From assembly GCF_902459555.1 (NCBI RefSeq), contig NZ_CABPSM010000018.1:25624-89623 (forward strand): 64,000 bases of DNA. Direction: 5' to 3'. Under the pieces are notes generated by a model. The model had not been told where the DNA came from and did no database searches. It saw only the letters and a list, made by a program, of their open reading frames with translations. Below, piece by piece: positions 56,308 through 64,000 of the stretch; the stretch's first letter is position 1, and every line of letters starts with the position of its first letter. This stretch comes from Pandoraea horticolens. GTDB taxonomy: Bacteria; Pseudomonadota; Gammaproteobacteria; Burkholderiales; Burkholderiaceae. The position numbers and the translations under genes are program-made.

Positions 56308-56937
56308 CTACGTCTTCGGGGCACTATGTCCCATCCTCATTGCTGTCTGCCTTTGGGCGCCGGTTAGAGCGGGCCAAATCTCATGCACTTGGGAGAGTGG
56401 CATGTCGCGAAGATGCTGCTTATGTAGGTCCCTTTTAAGCTCCACCTTGAAAAAGCTCGGGCTGTGATCTATGTTGTTGACGCGCAATCTCCATAGGACA
56501 ACGAACGCGAACTTTGGCGTCAGACGTTTGTGTTGCCGGAAGTACTTCAAGGCATTCGGGAGGATTGGATTAGGCTCGGCCGCGGCGAGGCGCTCAAGTG
56601 CAGAGATGCACGAGTCGAGGCGCATTTTCTGAGTTAGGCGCTCAAGCTTACGTTTCGCATCAGTTGAGGACAGTTTCCGGCCAGCTTCAAAGACGGAAAG
56701 TTCAAATTTAAGGATGCATTGAGAGCCAACCCATAGCGTATGTGAGGTTAAACGGTTCCTGATCTCAAAGTGGTAGCGAAGCTCCTCTTGTTCACATAAT
56801 TGGCACGTTTCAATCGCCTGCTCATGATCAATCGTCTCTTCCGTAAAGGACCATTCCTCAAATGCTTCGGGAAGCTTGTCTGCCACGGACTTCGGTAGGA
56901 TGTTTGTCGCGACACGTGCGGGGTAGCTAGCCGTCAT
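56308..56937 (-). CDS. Cysteine-containing protein of the RES/sce7725/sce7726 operon
   Basis: A 209-residue protein of no family I recognise. Near residues 45-75 it has CQLCEQEELRYHFEIRNRLT followed by WVGSQCILKF, so C-x2-C plus a further cysteine suggests a metal-binding or treble-clef-like knuckle. The rest is predicted helical (KRKLERLTQKMRLDSCISAL). It is last in a four-gene leftward operon, 63 bases after the RES gene. It may be an accessory to that system or an independent cargo gene. Confidence 0.6.
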   Translation of the reverse strand: MTASYPARVATNILPKSVADKLPEAFEEWSFTEETIDHEQAIETCQLCEQEELRYHFEIRNRLTSHTLWVGSQCILKFELSVFEAGRKLSSTDAKRKLERLTQKMRLDSCISALERLAAAEPNPILPNALKYFRQHKRLTPKFAFVVLWRLRVNNIDHSPSFFKVELKRDLHKQHLRDMPLSQVHEIWPALTGAQRQTAMRMGHSAPKT

Positions 56938-57000
56938 TTCGATGGATCCATTCGAGAATACAGCGAGATTGATCGCTAACGAGCGATGAGCGAACTCCTG

Positions 57001-58071
57001 TTAAACAGCATTCGATTCGACCCCGCTGCTAGGAGTGGATTCAGGCGAGCTAACGCAGCAAACCGCGACCGAAACACGGGTCACGTCAAATTTACGCACG
57101 TTGCCTACTACAGCCTTTGTCGGATCAAAAAGTGCGAGATTTATGCCGTCGCTCACAGAGCTGCTGTATGCGACGCCATCAAAACCACTCTTCTTAATAA
57201 ACTCGCATAGGTATTGGCTCGGAATGTAGTCAATTGCAGCACTTCTCGGCAGCACAGGGCGCGTTAACTCTTGCCCCAAACGTTCGAGGAACGGGATGTC
57301 CGCCCGAAGTTGTGCGACATCCACTGCATCACTCCAAATAAATGGCGAGACGAAGGAGCGAGGGTTTCGTAGGTCTACGATTCTGACTGGGTCCGTGATA
57401 GTGAAGTCTGCTACGAACGCCGTTTCACCTGTATGCGGACGAATTTCAGCAATTGCTGTTTCAGGTTTTGATCCTAAGTACAGATATGGAATGCCGACAG
57501 GATTGGCGCGCCCATGAGAGGCCAGACTCTTTGGGGGGGCTCCCATATCGTGCACCGTAAAATTGGCATCCCCGCTTGCTATCCTTGCTCTGAACCAATT
57601 GTTAGGAATGTCGTCCGCGATGAGCTGGCCGAGCAAAGCCGATAGGCGCTCGAAGTCCAGTGCTTGGTCGAGAAAATACCGATTGGTGTAGCGTAACTCG
57701 TCTCGCAATGTTTCCCATCTGATGAGTCCTTCGCTTTTGTAGGATCCAGATGGAGAAAAATTTCTTCGAACTATATCGCCGTCATCAAGAATTTCGCCGA
57801 GAAGAACCTGAGCATTGGGAATTCCCATATTTGGATGGGAAAATAAATCCCAGTCTTCTTTCATCCACTCCACAAGTGATTTTCCGTTCGGATCTGGTTC
57901 GTATATTTCGATTAGCGTTTCGAAATAGTTGGCAAGGTCACTCGGATGCAGGATGTCGACGTCGATAGACTTGCAATATCCGCAGTCCCCTCGTATTGGA
58001 TTCTTCAACGGAATGAGGTTCTTGCGAAGCTCCCTATCTCCGAAACATTTTGCGCAGCACTTTGCTTGCAT
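57001..58071 (-). CDS. RES-domain protein with N-terminal zinc-ribbon/HEPN-type region
   Basis: A 356-residue protein. Residues 1-35 carry cysteine pairs (C6, C9, C30, C33: a zinc ribbon). A helical region (about 40-150) resembles the HEPN/RES N-terminal domain. The RES domain covers about 158-335: WFRAR (R161/R163), GIPYLYLGSKPETAIAEIRP (E209), and a C-terminal FDGVAYSSSVSDGINLALFD (S303-S305). RES toxins are ADP-ribosyltransferase-fold enzymes that degrade NAD+ by phosphorolysis. No Xre antitoxin gene is adjacent; instead it starts 7 bases after the sce7725-type gene, suggesting it is the effector of a multi-gene defence operon. The RES call is firm, the role inferred. Confidence 0.85.
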   Translation of the reverse strand: MQAKCCAKCFGDRELRKNLIPLKNPIRGDCGYCKSIDVDILHPSDLANYFETLIEIYEPDPNGKSLVEWMKEDWDLFSHPNMGIPNAQVLLGEILDDGDIVRRNFSPSGSYKSEGLIRWETLRDELRYTNRYFLDQALDFERLSALLGQLIADDIPNNWFRARIASGDANFTVHDMGAPPKSLASHGRANPVGIPYLYLGSKPETAIAEIRPHTGETAFVADFTITDPVRIVDLRNPRSFVSPFIWSDAVDVAQLRADIPFLERLGQELTRPVLPRSAAIDYIPSQYLCEFIKKSGFDGVAYSSSVSDGINLALFDPTKAVVGNVRKFDVTRVSVAVCCVSSPESTPSSGVESNAV

Positions 58072-58078
58072 ATGCTTG

Positions 58079-59017
58079 TTATCGGCCTAAGAATTCAGCA
58101 ATTGTCTCGATGTGATGCTTCATTGCTAGCTTTTTTACATGCCCAAGGCCCGGAAAGTGGCCTCGGTTGTACAGCTCTCTAAACTCCCGGATAGCGTTGG
58201 TTTCACGTAGATTGGACGTGCCAGAGTCTAGTGTCGCTATTAGTTTCGCCAGCGCTTGGGCAAATTTCCCTGCGGGATCCGTTGGAGTGGAGTTTGTTTC
58301 GGATATGAAGTGATACACGTACATCACATCGTCCTTTTCGGGATCGATGAATGTGAGGTGAATGGCGACAGTGTACGCAGGGCCCCCAACCTCGCTGTAG
58401 TCATCGCCCACGATTAGAAAGTCACCGAATCCATCCATGCCGTCGCTTTCATACGTTACATGGAGGTCCGAGAACTCTTCGACAGGTGGATGATCGGCAT
58501 TCCGCTTGCGCTTTTCGAATCCATCGCCGATGACGGTGCGATCGCTCCCCACGAAGTGCCTGGCATACAGTCTGCCGCAATAGTCATTGAGAAAAACGTG
58601 CCTATTTGCGTTGTCATGCCCTCTCAGCGCTTCCGCAAGTGCACGAGCGTCAACAAATCCTGCGTGAATAAACGTCGGGTTGTGGGAGCGAAGTTCGGCC
58701 AAGTACGAGAGGGCATCGGCAACCGACATTTCCGCCGTAAGAAGGATACCTGCAGAAATGTTTTCTTGTGCGGCGAACTCGTTCAGGAATTCGGGAATTT
58801 CGTTTCCGTCCTCGGCATAGTCGCCGCAATCGGGATTGACGATCACTATTGCCTTGCCGTTTGCGCTGCAGACGGCTTCTAGCGCGCGCTGCAGGCCACC
58901 AAACCCTCGACGGACAGGCTCGATGATCGGGGTGAAATTTGATTCGGCCAATAATGCCGCTGTTTCGCGAATAGTTAATAGTTCGAATTGTTTTCCACGG
59001 AAGAACGGGTGATACAT
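58079..59017 (-). CDS. sce7725-type beta family protein
   Basis: A 312-residue protein matching, in my memory, the sce7725/beta-protein family (related to the T4 beta-protein domain). It starts MYHPFFRGKQFELLTIRETA; the middle holds SNFTPIIEPVRRGFGGLQRA, KAIVIVNPDCGDYAEDGNEI and NPTFIHAGFVDARALAEALR, and the end has FRELYNRGHFPGLGHVKKLA. It looks like a TIM-barrel-type fold by alternating strands and helices. These proteins are found beside sce7726-type proteins; biochemical function is unknown. It lies 7 bases from both neighbours, so the operon is tight. Confidence 0.75.
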   Translation of the reverse strand: MYHPFFRGKQFELLTIRETAALLAESNFTPIIEPVRRGFGGLQRALEAVCSANGKAIVIVNPDCGDYAEDGNEIPEFLNEFAAQENISAGILLTAEMSVADALSYLAELRSHNPTFIHAGFVDARALAEALRGHDNANRHVFLNDYCGRLYARHFVGSDRTVIGDGFEKRKRNADHPPVEEFSDLHVTYESDGMDGFGDFLIVGDDYSEVGGPAYTVAIHLTFIDPEKDDVMYVYHFISETNSTPTDPAGKFAQALAKLIATLDSGTSNLRETNAIREFRELYNRGHFPGLGHVKKLAMKHHIETIAEFLGR

Positions 59018-59024
59018 ATCGTCG

Positions 59025-59912
59025 TTATGCCCAAGTCAATGCTTCGTGAAGGGGCGTGCGTACGGCTTCGACCAAACGCTCATGGTCCACACGTCGAACT
59101 TGAATAGAGAGTGCGGCAGGTTGGAGTGATTTCGGCAACTGTGCTATCAAGGAACTCAGTGTCGACAGATTGCGAGTCATCCTAAGCGTTTTGACCATTT
59201 GCTCGTGAGCATCACTTGGGGCAAGATTCGCGAAGAGATCACGCAACGCCGACCATAGCATTGTATTCGGAACGTCGGGGATTGAAACTCCAAGATTTCG
59301 CAGTATTGTTTTTGCTTCTGCGACTCGGAGCGATTCAAATATGGTGATTGGGCAAACAAGATCGGGACGATCGGCAGCTTCGCGAACCGTGCGAATTCGA
59401 TCCCATCGGACAAGACTCATTACGCCTACGTCGTTTGGTGTGCTTTCTATTACGTCATCTACGTGGGCCTCGCCCGCAATAACGTAGACTTTGGCAAATA
59501 CTTTCCTGTAATTCTCGATTTGGTTCGCTAAGCGGCTGAGTGAATCTCGCTCGGATTTAATCTCGTATACGGTTCCGGTGCCGTTAAGGATGGCAAGGTC
59601 CGCCTTGCACGCCCCGGCTCGGAATTCGGTAAGCAGGCTCGCCGTGTTGAGGGAGTGTGTCCCGAGGAGAATGTTGTGGGTCAGGGCTGCCCGATAGACG
59701 TATTCATCTCGCCCGCCTGCCCTGCGTAAGCTAGCGAAGGCCGCGTCAAAAGCGCTTGCGACGGTGCACTTGCTTGATGGCTTAAGCGAAAGGCCAGCGT
59801 CGACGATCAACCTCGCGAAGAGGGGCGAGCGCCCTTTCCGTGCCATCTCGCGGAACACGCTCGAAGAGAATATTCGAGATAGTGCCGAAAGCTGCTTCGC
59901 GTCTGGTGTCAT
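59025..59912 (-). CDS. sce7726-type protein with PD-(D/E)XK-like core
   Basis: A 295-residue protein, first gene of the operon. The conserved block is EFRAGACKADLAILNGTGTV followed by YEIKSERDSL: D105 and E117-x-K119 form a PD-(D/E)XK-like nuclease core. The N-terminal helical part (MTPDAKQLSALSRIFSSSVF) and a C-terminal helical part have no known domain. I chose the ATG at 59912; a TTG at 59957 lengthens it by 15 residues. The family is usually paired with sce7725-type proteins. Nuclease activity is predicted, not shown. Confidence 0.75.
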   Translation of the reverse strand: MTPDAKQLSALSRIFSSSVFREMARKGRSPLFARLIVDAGLSLKPSSKCTVASAFDAAFASLRRAGGRDEYVYRAALTHNILLGTHSLNTASLLTEFRAGACKADLAILNGTGTVYEIKSERDSLSRLANQIENYRKVFAKVYVIAGEAHVDDVIESTPNDVGVMSLVRWDRIRTVREAADRPDLVCPITIFESLRVAEAKTILRNLGVSIPDVPNTMLWSALRDLFANLAPSDAHEQMVKTLRMTRNLSTLSSLIAQLPKSLQPAALSIQVRRVDHERLVEAVRTPLHEALTWA

Positions 59913-59957
59913 GATTCCCAAAGAACTGATCGTGATTTTCTTCTGCAACCCGATCAA

Positions 59958-60234
59958 TGATTGGTCGGGGCGCGTTTTGTATGTTGTTGATTTTATATCA
60001 TTCTCCCAGCCTCCTGCCTACGCCAAGTTGGCTGGAACCTCTCATCAGTAGGCTACACAGGAAAAATCAACGTTTGTTGTCGCTACGAAGTGACGCCGAC
60101 GTTTTACCCTTACTATCCCCAAAATCCTCCCACCATAAAAATCAAACACTTACCCTCTTCGCGTAACACCCCAAAATAGTAAACGCCCCACCCGCAACCC
60201 CTTGCCAGCTAAGCCCCCCAGCCACCCCCACCCA
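59958..60234. other. Non-coding right end of the element
   Basis: An AT-richer 277-bp stretch between the operon start and the right att repeat. It must hold the promoter of the sce7726 operon. A C-rich, A-rich patch just before the repeat (60170-60234) has no visible structure. Confidence 0.5.
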
Positions 60235-60279
60235 AGGTTAATAGCCTATCGGGGGTTCGAATCCCCCTCTCTCCGCCAC
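60235..60279. repeat. attR copy of the 45-bp direct repeat
   Basis: Exact copy of 50290-50334 (from aggttaatagcc to the CCA-c end) without the rest of the tRNA, marking the right end of the element. Confidence 0.92.
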
Positions 60280-60343
60280 CGCATTCCATAAGGCTTTTCA
60301 GCCTTTCCAAGAAAGCCCCGTGTCCTATTCGGACGGAGCTTTC

Positions 60344-60857
60344 CTATTCACGTCGACTCCGACGCAGGGGTTTGACCTTCTCGGCCTTGCGTCGGTACGA
60401 GCGTTGCGTGGTCTGCGTCCGTCGTGTGAGAGAGTAACGCTCGGGCGTGCTCAATCGATTCCGCGTCACTCGACACCTTGGCACGAAGGTCATGCTCGGT
60501 GAATCGTTCCGTCACCTTCGTCTCTGCCAGCACGCGATCCATAAAGCCACGCCACATTGAGTCGAAGCCGCCAGCGCGGCCGGTTTCCTCATCGAGGTAT
60601 CCGTCGCCGTCGAGCATGCAGAAAAGCCACTTTGACGAACGCACGGGGCGCGCTCGGACGGCCTCGGCAATCGCCTCGCGCAGCTCGTCCGTCCACTCGT
60701 AGATTGTGCGCTTACCGCTGCTCTCGGCGGTCTTATGTCGCTGGATGTGAATGCCGACGTCATCAAAGTCTCGGTCAGGCTGGAGGCGCAACAGGTCGCT
60801 GCGCGCCAAGCCAGTTTGCAACGTGATCTTGATATACGCCTGCAACGCCAAAACGCT
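60344..60857 (-). pseudogene. Truncated and frameshifted tyrosine integrase
   Basis: A leftward remnant homologous to the catalytic half of the element's own integrase: SVLALQAYIKITLQTGLARSD, WTDELREAIAEAVRARPVRS, GFDSMWRGFMDRVLAETKVT, ERFTEHDLRAKVSSDAES. The first 187 residues of the homologue are missing. Near residue 150 the frame shifts: the tyrosine segment RSYRRKAEKVKPLRRSR, with the nucleophile, is only present in another frame and ends with TAG at 60344. It cannot encode an active recombinase. It lies 65 bases outside attR, suggesting an earlier element at the same tRNA. Confidence 0.85.
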
Positions 60858-60918
60858 CGGCCACGGTAAGAAGAAGGGCAAGAGCGTCAATCTTGTTGTA
60901 CCGCCACCGCCAAGATAA
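60856..60918 (+). pseudogene. 3' end of an unknown rightward gene
   Basis: A basic, proline-ended C-terminus (LGHGKKKGKSVNLVVPPPPR, then TAA) followed 24 bases later by a strong terminator. The frame begins exactly where integrase homology ends, so the two fragments were joined by a deletion. The parent gene is not identifiable. Confidence 0.55.
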
Positions 60919-61207
60919 CCGGTCTAGTCTCGTGATTCTCGAGCCGCCTTCGGGCGGCCTTTTTTTGCCCGCAAGGGCGTCGCGCTGCGGCGCATAGGAA
61001 AGATTGATGACATCATCCCAAGCGCCCGAGGCGATAAAGACAAAGTCGCTCAAGAAGTGATTCATGAGCATTTCAGTGAAACGCCCCTGTTACACCCCAT
61101 ACGCGGCCGGGGTGGGCCATGACGTCTACCCCTCGGATATAGCACTTGACACAGTAAGTAACCGTCGTAAACGGTGACCTTGAGCCGTGCAAGGCGCGAG
61201 GGCTTCT
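60919..61207. other. Spacer with terminator, no gene
   Basis: Contains the terminator listed separately and no supportable coding frame. A leftward frame (to 61071) joins the integrase remnant but is not homologous to it. Confidence 0.5.
60943..60966 (+). terminator. Terminator of the truncated rightward gene
   Basis: A gccgcc-ttcg-ggcggc hairpin with a UUCG loop, followed by c and seven T. Confidence 0.85.
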
Positions 61208-62113
61208 TCAAGCCAGTTCTTCGAAGGACAGTGCCCAGTCCTCACCAGAAAACCAGGCTGGCGCGTCACGCTTCGCTCCCCAGACGAGGCTGCGAATGCG
61301 ATGGTCCTCTCCCGTTTTGAGGCTCTCTCGCAACGCATCAATGTCGCCGTTAGATACTGCCAATTGCCCTTGGGCAAATACAAATGACGCTGCGCCCAAG
61401 GACGTTGCCGCGAAACCGGTATGCTGCCGAGTGATCATCAAACCGATGGCGTGCTTGACGACATGTATGGGAAGTGTGGCGTGCATCTCCGGCACACCAA
61501 GCGGCAGGATGAGGCGCCCGCCAAGCCTGAGGTTTTCCACCCAGCGGCTAGCGGGGCAAGCTACGCCAAAATTAACGTAAAGGCAATCGACTGGAAATTC
61601 TGGTTGAGATGCGCCGTCGGCGCAAATAACCTCGGTGTTGGGCGCGGTGGCAAGGTTGCTTGCTAGCTCGGCGGCGAGATCTGCATCGTACTCCACAGCG
61701 ATTACCTTGCCGGCGGGGCTGACGAGTTCCGCCAAAACTGACGTGTAATATCCTGTTCCCGCCCCAATGTGGGCGACGACCTCGCCCGGCTTTGGCCGCA
61801 TGGCGTTGAGCCATCGTGCATGGAGCGCCGGACTGCCATTGTTGACGCCACGATTGGCGGCAAGGCCAACGAGGACATCCTGATAGATCAGTGCAGGGTC
61901 ATTCTCTGGCAACGCCGTGTAGCCGTCCCAAGGCGTGAGGATCTGCCACTGACCGGGCCCGAGGAACCGCTCTCGCGGCACCGTCGCGAAGGCGCGCTCG
62001 AGACGTTCGTTTCCCAGCGCGTTCGCCAATGCCAAAATTTGCTTGGCAAAAACTGCGCGGATCGAATTGATGTGCTGGGATGAAGTGTGGCGCATTGGGG
62101 CCTCTGCGAACAA
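61208..62113 (-). CDS. Protein-L-isoaspartate O-methyltransferase-like protein
   Basis: A 301-residue SAM-dependent methyltransferase of the PCMT family. N-terminal helical part with RAFATVPRERFLGPGQW (the PCMT-type start), then SAM motif I VVAHIGAGTGYYTSVLAELV and VIAVEYDADLAAELASNL. After about residue 230 it diverges from canonical PCMT. The repair substrate is not certain; related proteins modify peptides in RiPP pathways, but no such genes are adjacent. A start at 62113 or the ATG 18 bases inside is possible. It lies in the decayed region right of the element. Confidence 0.75.
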   Translation of the reverse strand: MFAEAPMRHTSSQHINSIRAVFAKQILALANALGNERLERAFATVPRERFLGPGQWQILTPWDGYTALPENDPALIYQDVLVGLAANRGVNNGSPALHARWLNAMRPKPGEVVAHIGAGTGYYTSVLAELVSPAGKVIAVEYDADLAAELASNLATAPNTEVICADGASQPEFPVDCLYVNFGVACPASRWVENLRLGGRLILPLGVPEMHATLPIHVVKHAIGLMITRQHTGFAATSLGAASFVFAQGQLAVSNGDIDALRESLKTGEDHRIRSLVWGAKRDAPAWFSGEDWALSFEELA

Positions 62114-62271
62114 TGTGCTTGAATTAGGTGGTTTCCCCCCTGCCGTTGATGATGATGGTCCTCGGGGGAAAAAAACTGTTTCGTGAAAAATAACGCGGTT
62201 AATGCTGTCGGAGCATTAACCGAAAGAGATGTGGGGGCAGAATCCATTGGGCTGGAGAGATGGCCTGCAAT

Positions 62272-62541
62272 TTAGCCCGCGATAGCGAACTTCTGCTTCG
62301 TTTTTCCCCGACTTCGCGCCTCGCTCCCGGACATCCAATTTTCCAGGCACTGCCGATGTTCAGGGTACTTTGACGTCAGGTACTTCCTGATAGACATCCA
62401 ATCATTTTGATCGAACCAGTTTTGTACTTTCGGCAGGTCACTGTATGGAATCGGCAACGCCATATGGAGCTCAATAGCCGTGTCCTTTTCGGGGGTTGCA
62501 TAGTCGGTATTGATACTGAAATTGTACTGATACTGTCCCAT
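62272..62541 (-). CDS. Hypothetical 89-residue protein
   Basis: An 89-codon frame, MGQYQYNFSINTDYATPEKD onward, with a charged C-terminus (ARSRGKTKQKFAIAG). It has protein-like composition (a Trp- and Tyr-rich middle, QNWFDQNDWMSIRKYLTSKY) and its own start 160 bases from the PCMT-like gene on the same strand. No family recognised. It may be the small partner of the methyltransferase gene. Confidence 0.5.
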   Translation of the reverse strand: MGQYQYNFSINTDYATPEKDTAIELHMALPIPYSDLPKVQNWFDQNDWMSIRKYLTSKYPEHRQCLENWMSGSEARSRGKTKQKFAIAG

Positions 62542-62991
62542 CTTTGTACTCCTAAGAGATTAGCCGTCAGAAGTGCGTCCCAAACGCCGAGGATGCACGC
62601 CTCAGCATAGGAGACTTCCTCGGATTAGCAAGTCTGGCCTGTTTGAAATGCAGGTCCTTACACCTATGTGACCGAAATCTGCAAACTTGCGCATCAGTGC
62701 TGGATCGAGAGCGGACGAAAATGTCTCTACCGCAAGGTGGTTGAATGGGTGGTGGTTTTTGTAAGTTATTGATAATTATGTATATGCAGCGGCCTGCAAA
62801 GCCGTGTACGCTGCTTCGGTTTCACCCGCCCGCCTCAACACCCAAAGCCCCGCGTCGTCGGGGTTTTTCTATTGTGGCGCAGGCAAGCGAGGCATTACCA
62901 TGCGCGCCATACAACTCGTATACTCTTTCGAAAAATTATTTTTTTGAGCGGACATTTCACCGTCCGCCCGCACGCGAGTTGGGGTGGGGAT
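62542..62991. other. Spacer upstream of the Mrr-like gene
   Basis: No supportable gene. Holds a rightward terminator near 62850 and AT-rich sequence around 62930-62950 (cgaaaaattatttttttgag) that could belong to the promoter of the nuclease gene. Confidence 0.5.
62848..62868 (+). terminator. Rho-independent terminator
   Basis: The stem ccccg / cgggg round cgtcgt, flanked by aaag and followed by five T. The gene it served is no longer present to the left on this strand. Confidence 0.7.
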
Positions 62992-63939
62992 ATGGGCGGC
63001 GTGGTGCTACAACCGGGATCTCTGGGCGATGGTTTGCATGAAACCATAGGGTACAAATCAGGGCTGGCCGTTTCTATAGCTGATCTGTGCGATTTGCTAT
63101 CCGGCACGAAGTACCCCGACGCCATTCTCGAAAATGAGAACGGGTTCGTTCGCTTGCGGTCAGAGGAGATCCAAGATCTCTATTATCAGGCCCTGTACAA
63201 AGTAGGTTACACGGATAAGCGATTTAACGGCGATGGACTGGGCTTGTTCGTCTACGCGAAGTATGCGGAGCATCAATGCGAGCTTGAAGGCGTGTCAAAG
63301 TTGTTTGTCGAGTGGTTACCGAAAATGATGGATGTTGCGGAGCGTGCCGGTACTAAGAAAATGGACCCGACGCCGCTTATGAAGGAGGCGCGCGAAAAAT
63401 TCGGGGTGATTGGACTCAGAATCGCGTTTGACCGCCTCAAAGCGATGGCTACCGCTTCGGACCTTGACCCCTTCGCGCAAAGCCAACATCAGTCGGAATG
63501 GTTAGACCGACTCGACTTAGCGGAGCTAAAGAAGCGGAGCGAACAGGAGCCCGCACACGGAACCTTCTTTGATCAGAGGTTCATCAATTTCTTGGCGAAC
63601 AATAAAGAAAGAATCGGAGAAATACACTGGCGTCGCTTTGAGCAAATGTCCGCAGAATTTTTCCATCGAGCGGGATATACCGTTGAAATCGGGGCGGGGA
63701 GCAACGATGATGGCGTCGACATCCGTGCGTGGCACGCGGACGCGGACCGCTCTGGCGCTCCGACACTAATAATTCAATGCAAACGGCAGAAAGAAAAGAT
63801 CGATAAAGTGACTGTAAAAGGCCTCGCGGCAGACGTTTCATATAACGGCGCGAACTACGGGGTCCTGATTACATCAGCTGAATTGAGTGTCGGCGCACGT
63901 GAGGTGGTGAGCGTTCGGGGATATCTGACCTGTCCGTGA
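62992..63939 (+). CDS. Mrr-like restriction endonuclease, apparently truncated at its C-terminus
   Basis: A 315-residue frame. Residues 1-190 are a helical region without a known domain (YPDAILENENGFVRLRSEEI is notable). Residues 210-310 are an Mrr_cat-type PD-(D/E)XK domain: RRFEQMSAEFFHRAGYTVEI, DDGVDIRAWHAD with D243, and QCKRQK with Q262-x-K264. Expected family sequence after GVLITSAELSVGAREVVS is missing: the protein stops five residues after VRG at the likely edge of an insertion sequence. It is probably disrupted. The ATG at 62992 has ggtggggat just upstream. Confidence 0.72.
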   Translation: MGGVVLQPGSLGDGLHETIGYKSGLAVSIADLCDLLSGTKYPDAILENENGFVRLRSEEIQDLYYQALYKVGYTDKRFNGDGLGLFVYAKYAEHQCELEGVSKLFVEWLPKMMDVAERAGTKKMDPTPLMKEAREKFGVIGLRIAFDRLKAMATASDLDPFAQSQHQSEWLDRLDLAELKKRSEQEPAHGTFFDQRFINFLANNKERIGEIHWRRFEQMSAEFFHRAGYTVEIGAGSNDDGVDIRAWHADADRSGAPTLIIQCKRQKEKIDKVTVKGLAADVSYNGANYGVLITSAELSVGAREVVSVRGYLTCP

Positions 63940-64000
63940 AATTTCGTGCCAATCAAATCTAGAGATAATGGCTCCTCAGCTCAGATGAGGAGTTGGTATG
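63926..64000. mobile_element. Left end of a probable IS3-type insertion sequence (continues outside)
   Basis: The sequence starting tgacctgtccgtgaaatttc breaks the nuclease frame and resembles IS3-family terminal repeats (5'-TG). It is followed about 60 bases later by gaggagttggt and an ATG at the very last three bases of the window, which fits the start of a transposase orfA. The other end is not visible, so this is an inference. Confidence 0.45.

Larger units (their letters stand above)
50290..60279. mobile_element. Integrative element in tRNA-Ser (about 10.0 kb)
   Basis: Bracketed by exact 45-base repeats (50290-50334, inside and just past the tRNA, and 60235-60279). It carries a tyrosine integrase, a DUF4224 partner, an HUH Rep, a C4-like antisense RNA, a restriction-modification pair and a four-gene operon of probable defence function. 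No capsid, tail, conjugation or plasmid partition genes are seen, so it looks like a phage satellite or a small mobilisable island. The AT content is higher than in the flanking chromosome. Confidence 0.9.

Overview
The window looks like a high-GC betaproteobacterial chromosome of the Burkholderiaceae, most likely Pandoraea or a close relative. This is inferred from gene families and neighbourhoods (GST next to purB, oxyR next to a monofunctional catalase, HemP with a Fur box, a Flp/Tad cluster, an acs-DUF4212-SSS acetate locus); no database search was possible. About 50 kb is core chromosome. The last 14 kb is accessory: one intact ~10 kb integrative element in a tRNA-Ser gene, then the debris of a second.

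Left part (1-21 kb): a partial GST, purB and a cytochrome c' gene precede a long leftward Flp/Tad pilus cluster. In transcription order from 16.4 kb it encodes Flp pilin, CpaA/TadV prepilin peptidase, an AAA+ ATPase, RcpC/CpaB, RcpA/CpaC secretin, a lipoprotein, a TadG-like protein, two TadE-like pseudopilins, TadZ/CpaE, TadA/CpaF, TadB and TadC, with an isoprenylcysteine-methyltransferase-like membrane protein last. Across a 1.2 kb AT-richer spacer with a tandem 26-bp repeat lies a divergent operon: a GT87-like glycosyltransferase with an apparent internal deletion, a PAP2 phosphatase and a GT2 polyprenyl-phosphate glycosyltransferase.

Middle (20-50 kb): housekeeping and stress genes. These are cytochrome b561; the yajC-secD-secF Sec accessory genes with tgt and queA (queuosine pathway); recG; oxyR and katA with a candidate leader peptide; a thiamine-phosphate-synthase-like gene; a YdcF/ElyC protein; a GlcG/HbpS protein; an iron group (hemP, bfd, a candidate 20-residue membrane peptide, tonB-exbB-exbD, bfr) with two Fur boxes; SRPBCC, OsmC and pirin genes; murI; class I fumarase; a UPF0114 protein; an EamA exporter; and acs followed by a two-gene DUF4212/SSS solute symporter.

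Accessory region: a tRNA-Ser(GGA) gene at 50243-50333 has its last 45 bases repeated exactly at 60235-60279, which brackets the element. The element carries a tyrosine integrase with a DUF4224 partner, an HUH rolling-circle-type Rep, a structured antisense-type RNA resembling C4/P4 immunity RNAs just upstream of a 73-residue ORF, and two cargo modules. Module one is a C5-cytosine methyltransferase divergent from a protein that joins an HTH domain to a PD-ExK nuclease domain (restriction-modification). Module two is a leftward operon of sce7726-type PD-ExK protein, sce7725-type beta-family protein, RES-domain protein with an N-terminal zinc-ribbon region, and a cysteine-containing protein; this is the best candidate for an undescribed defence system.

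Beyond the right att repeat lie a truncated, frameshifted paralogue of the integrase joined to the 3' end of an unrelated gene, an isoaspartyl-methyltransferase-like gene, a small hypothetical gene and an Mrr-like nuclease gene that appears cut short by an insertion sequence at the window edge.
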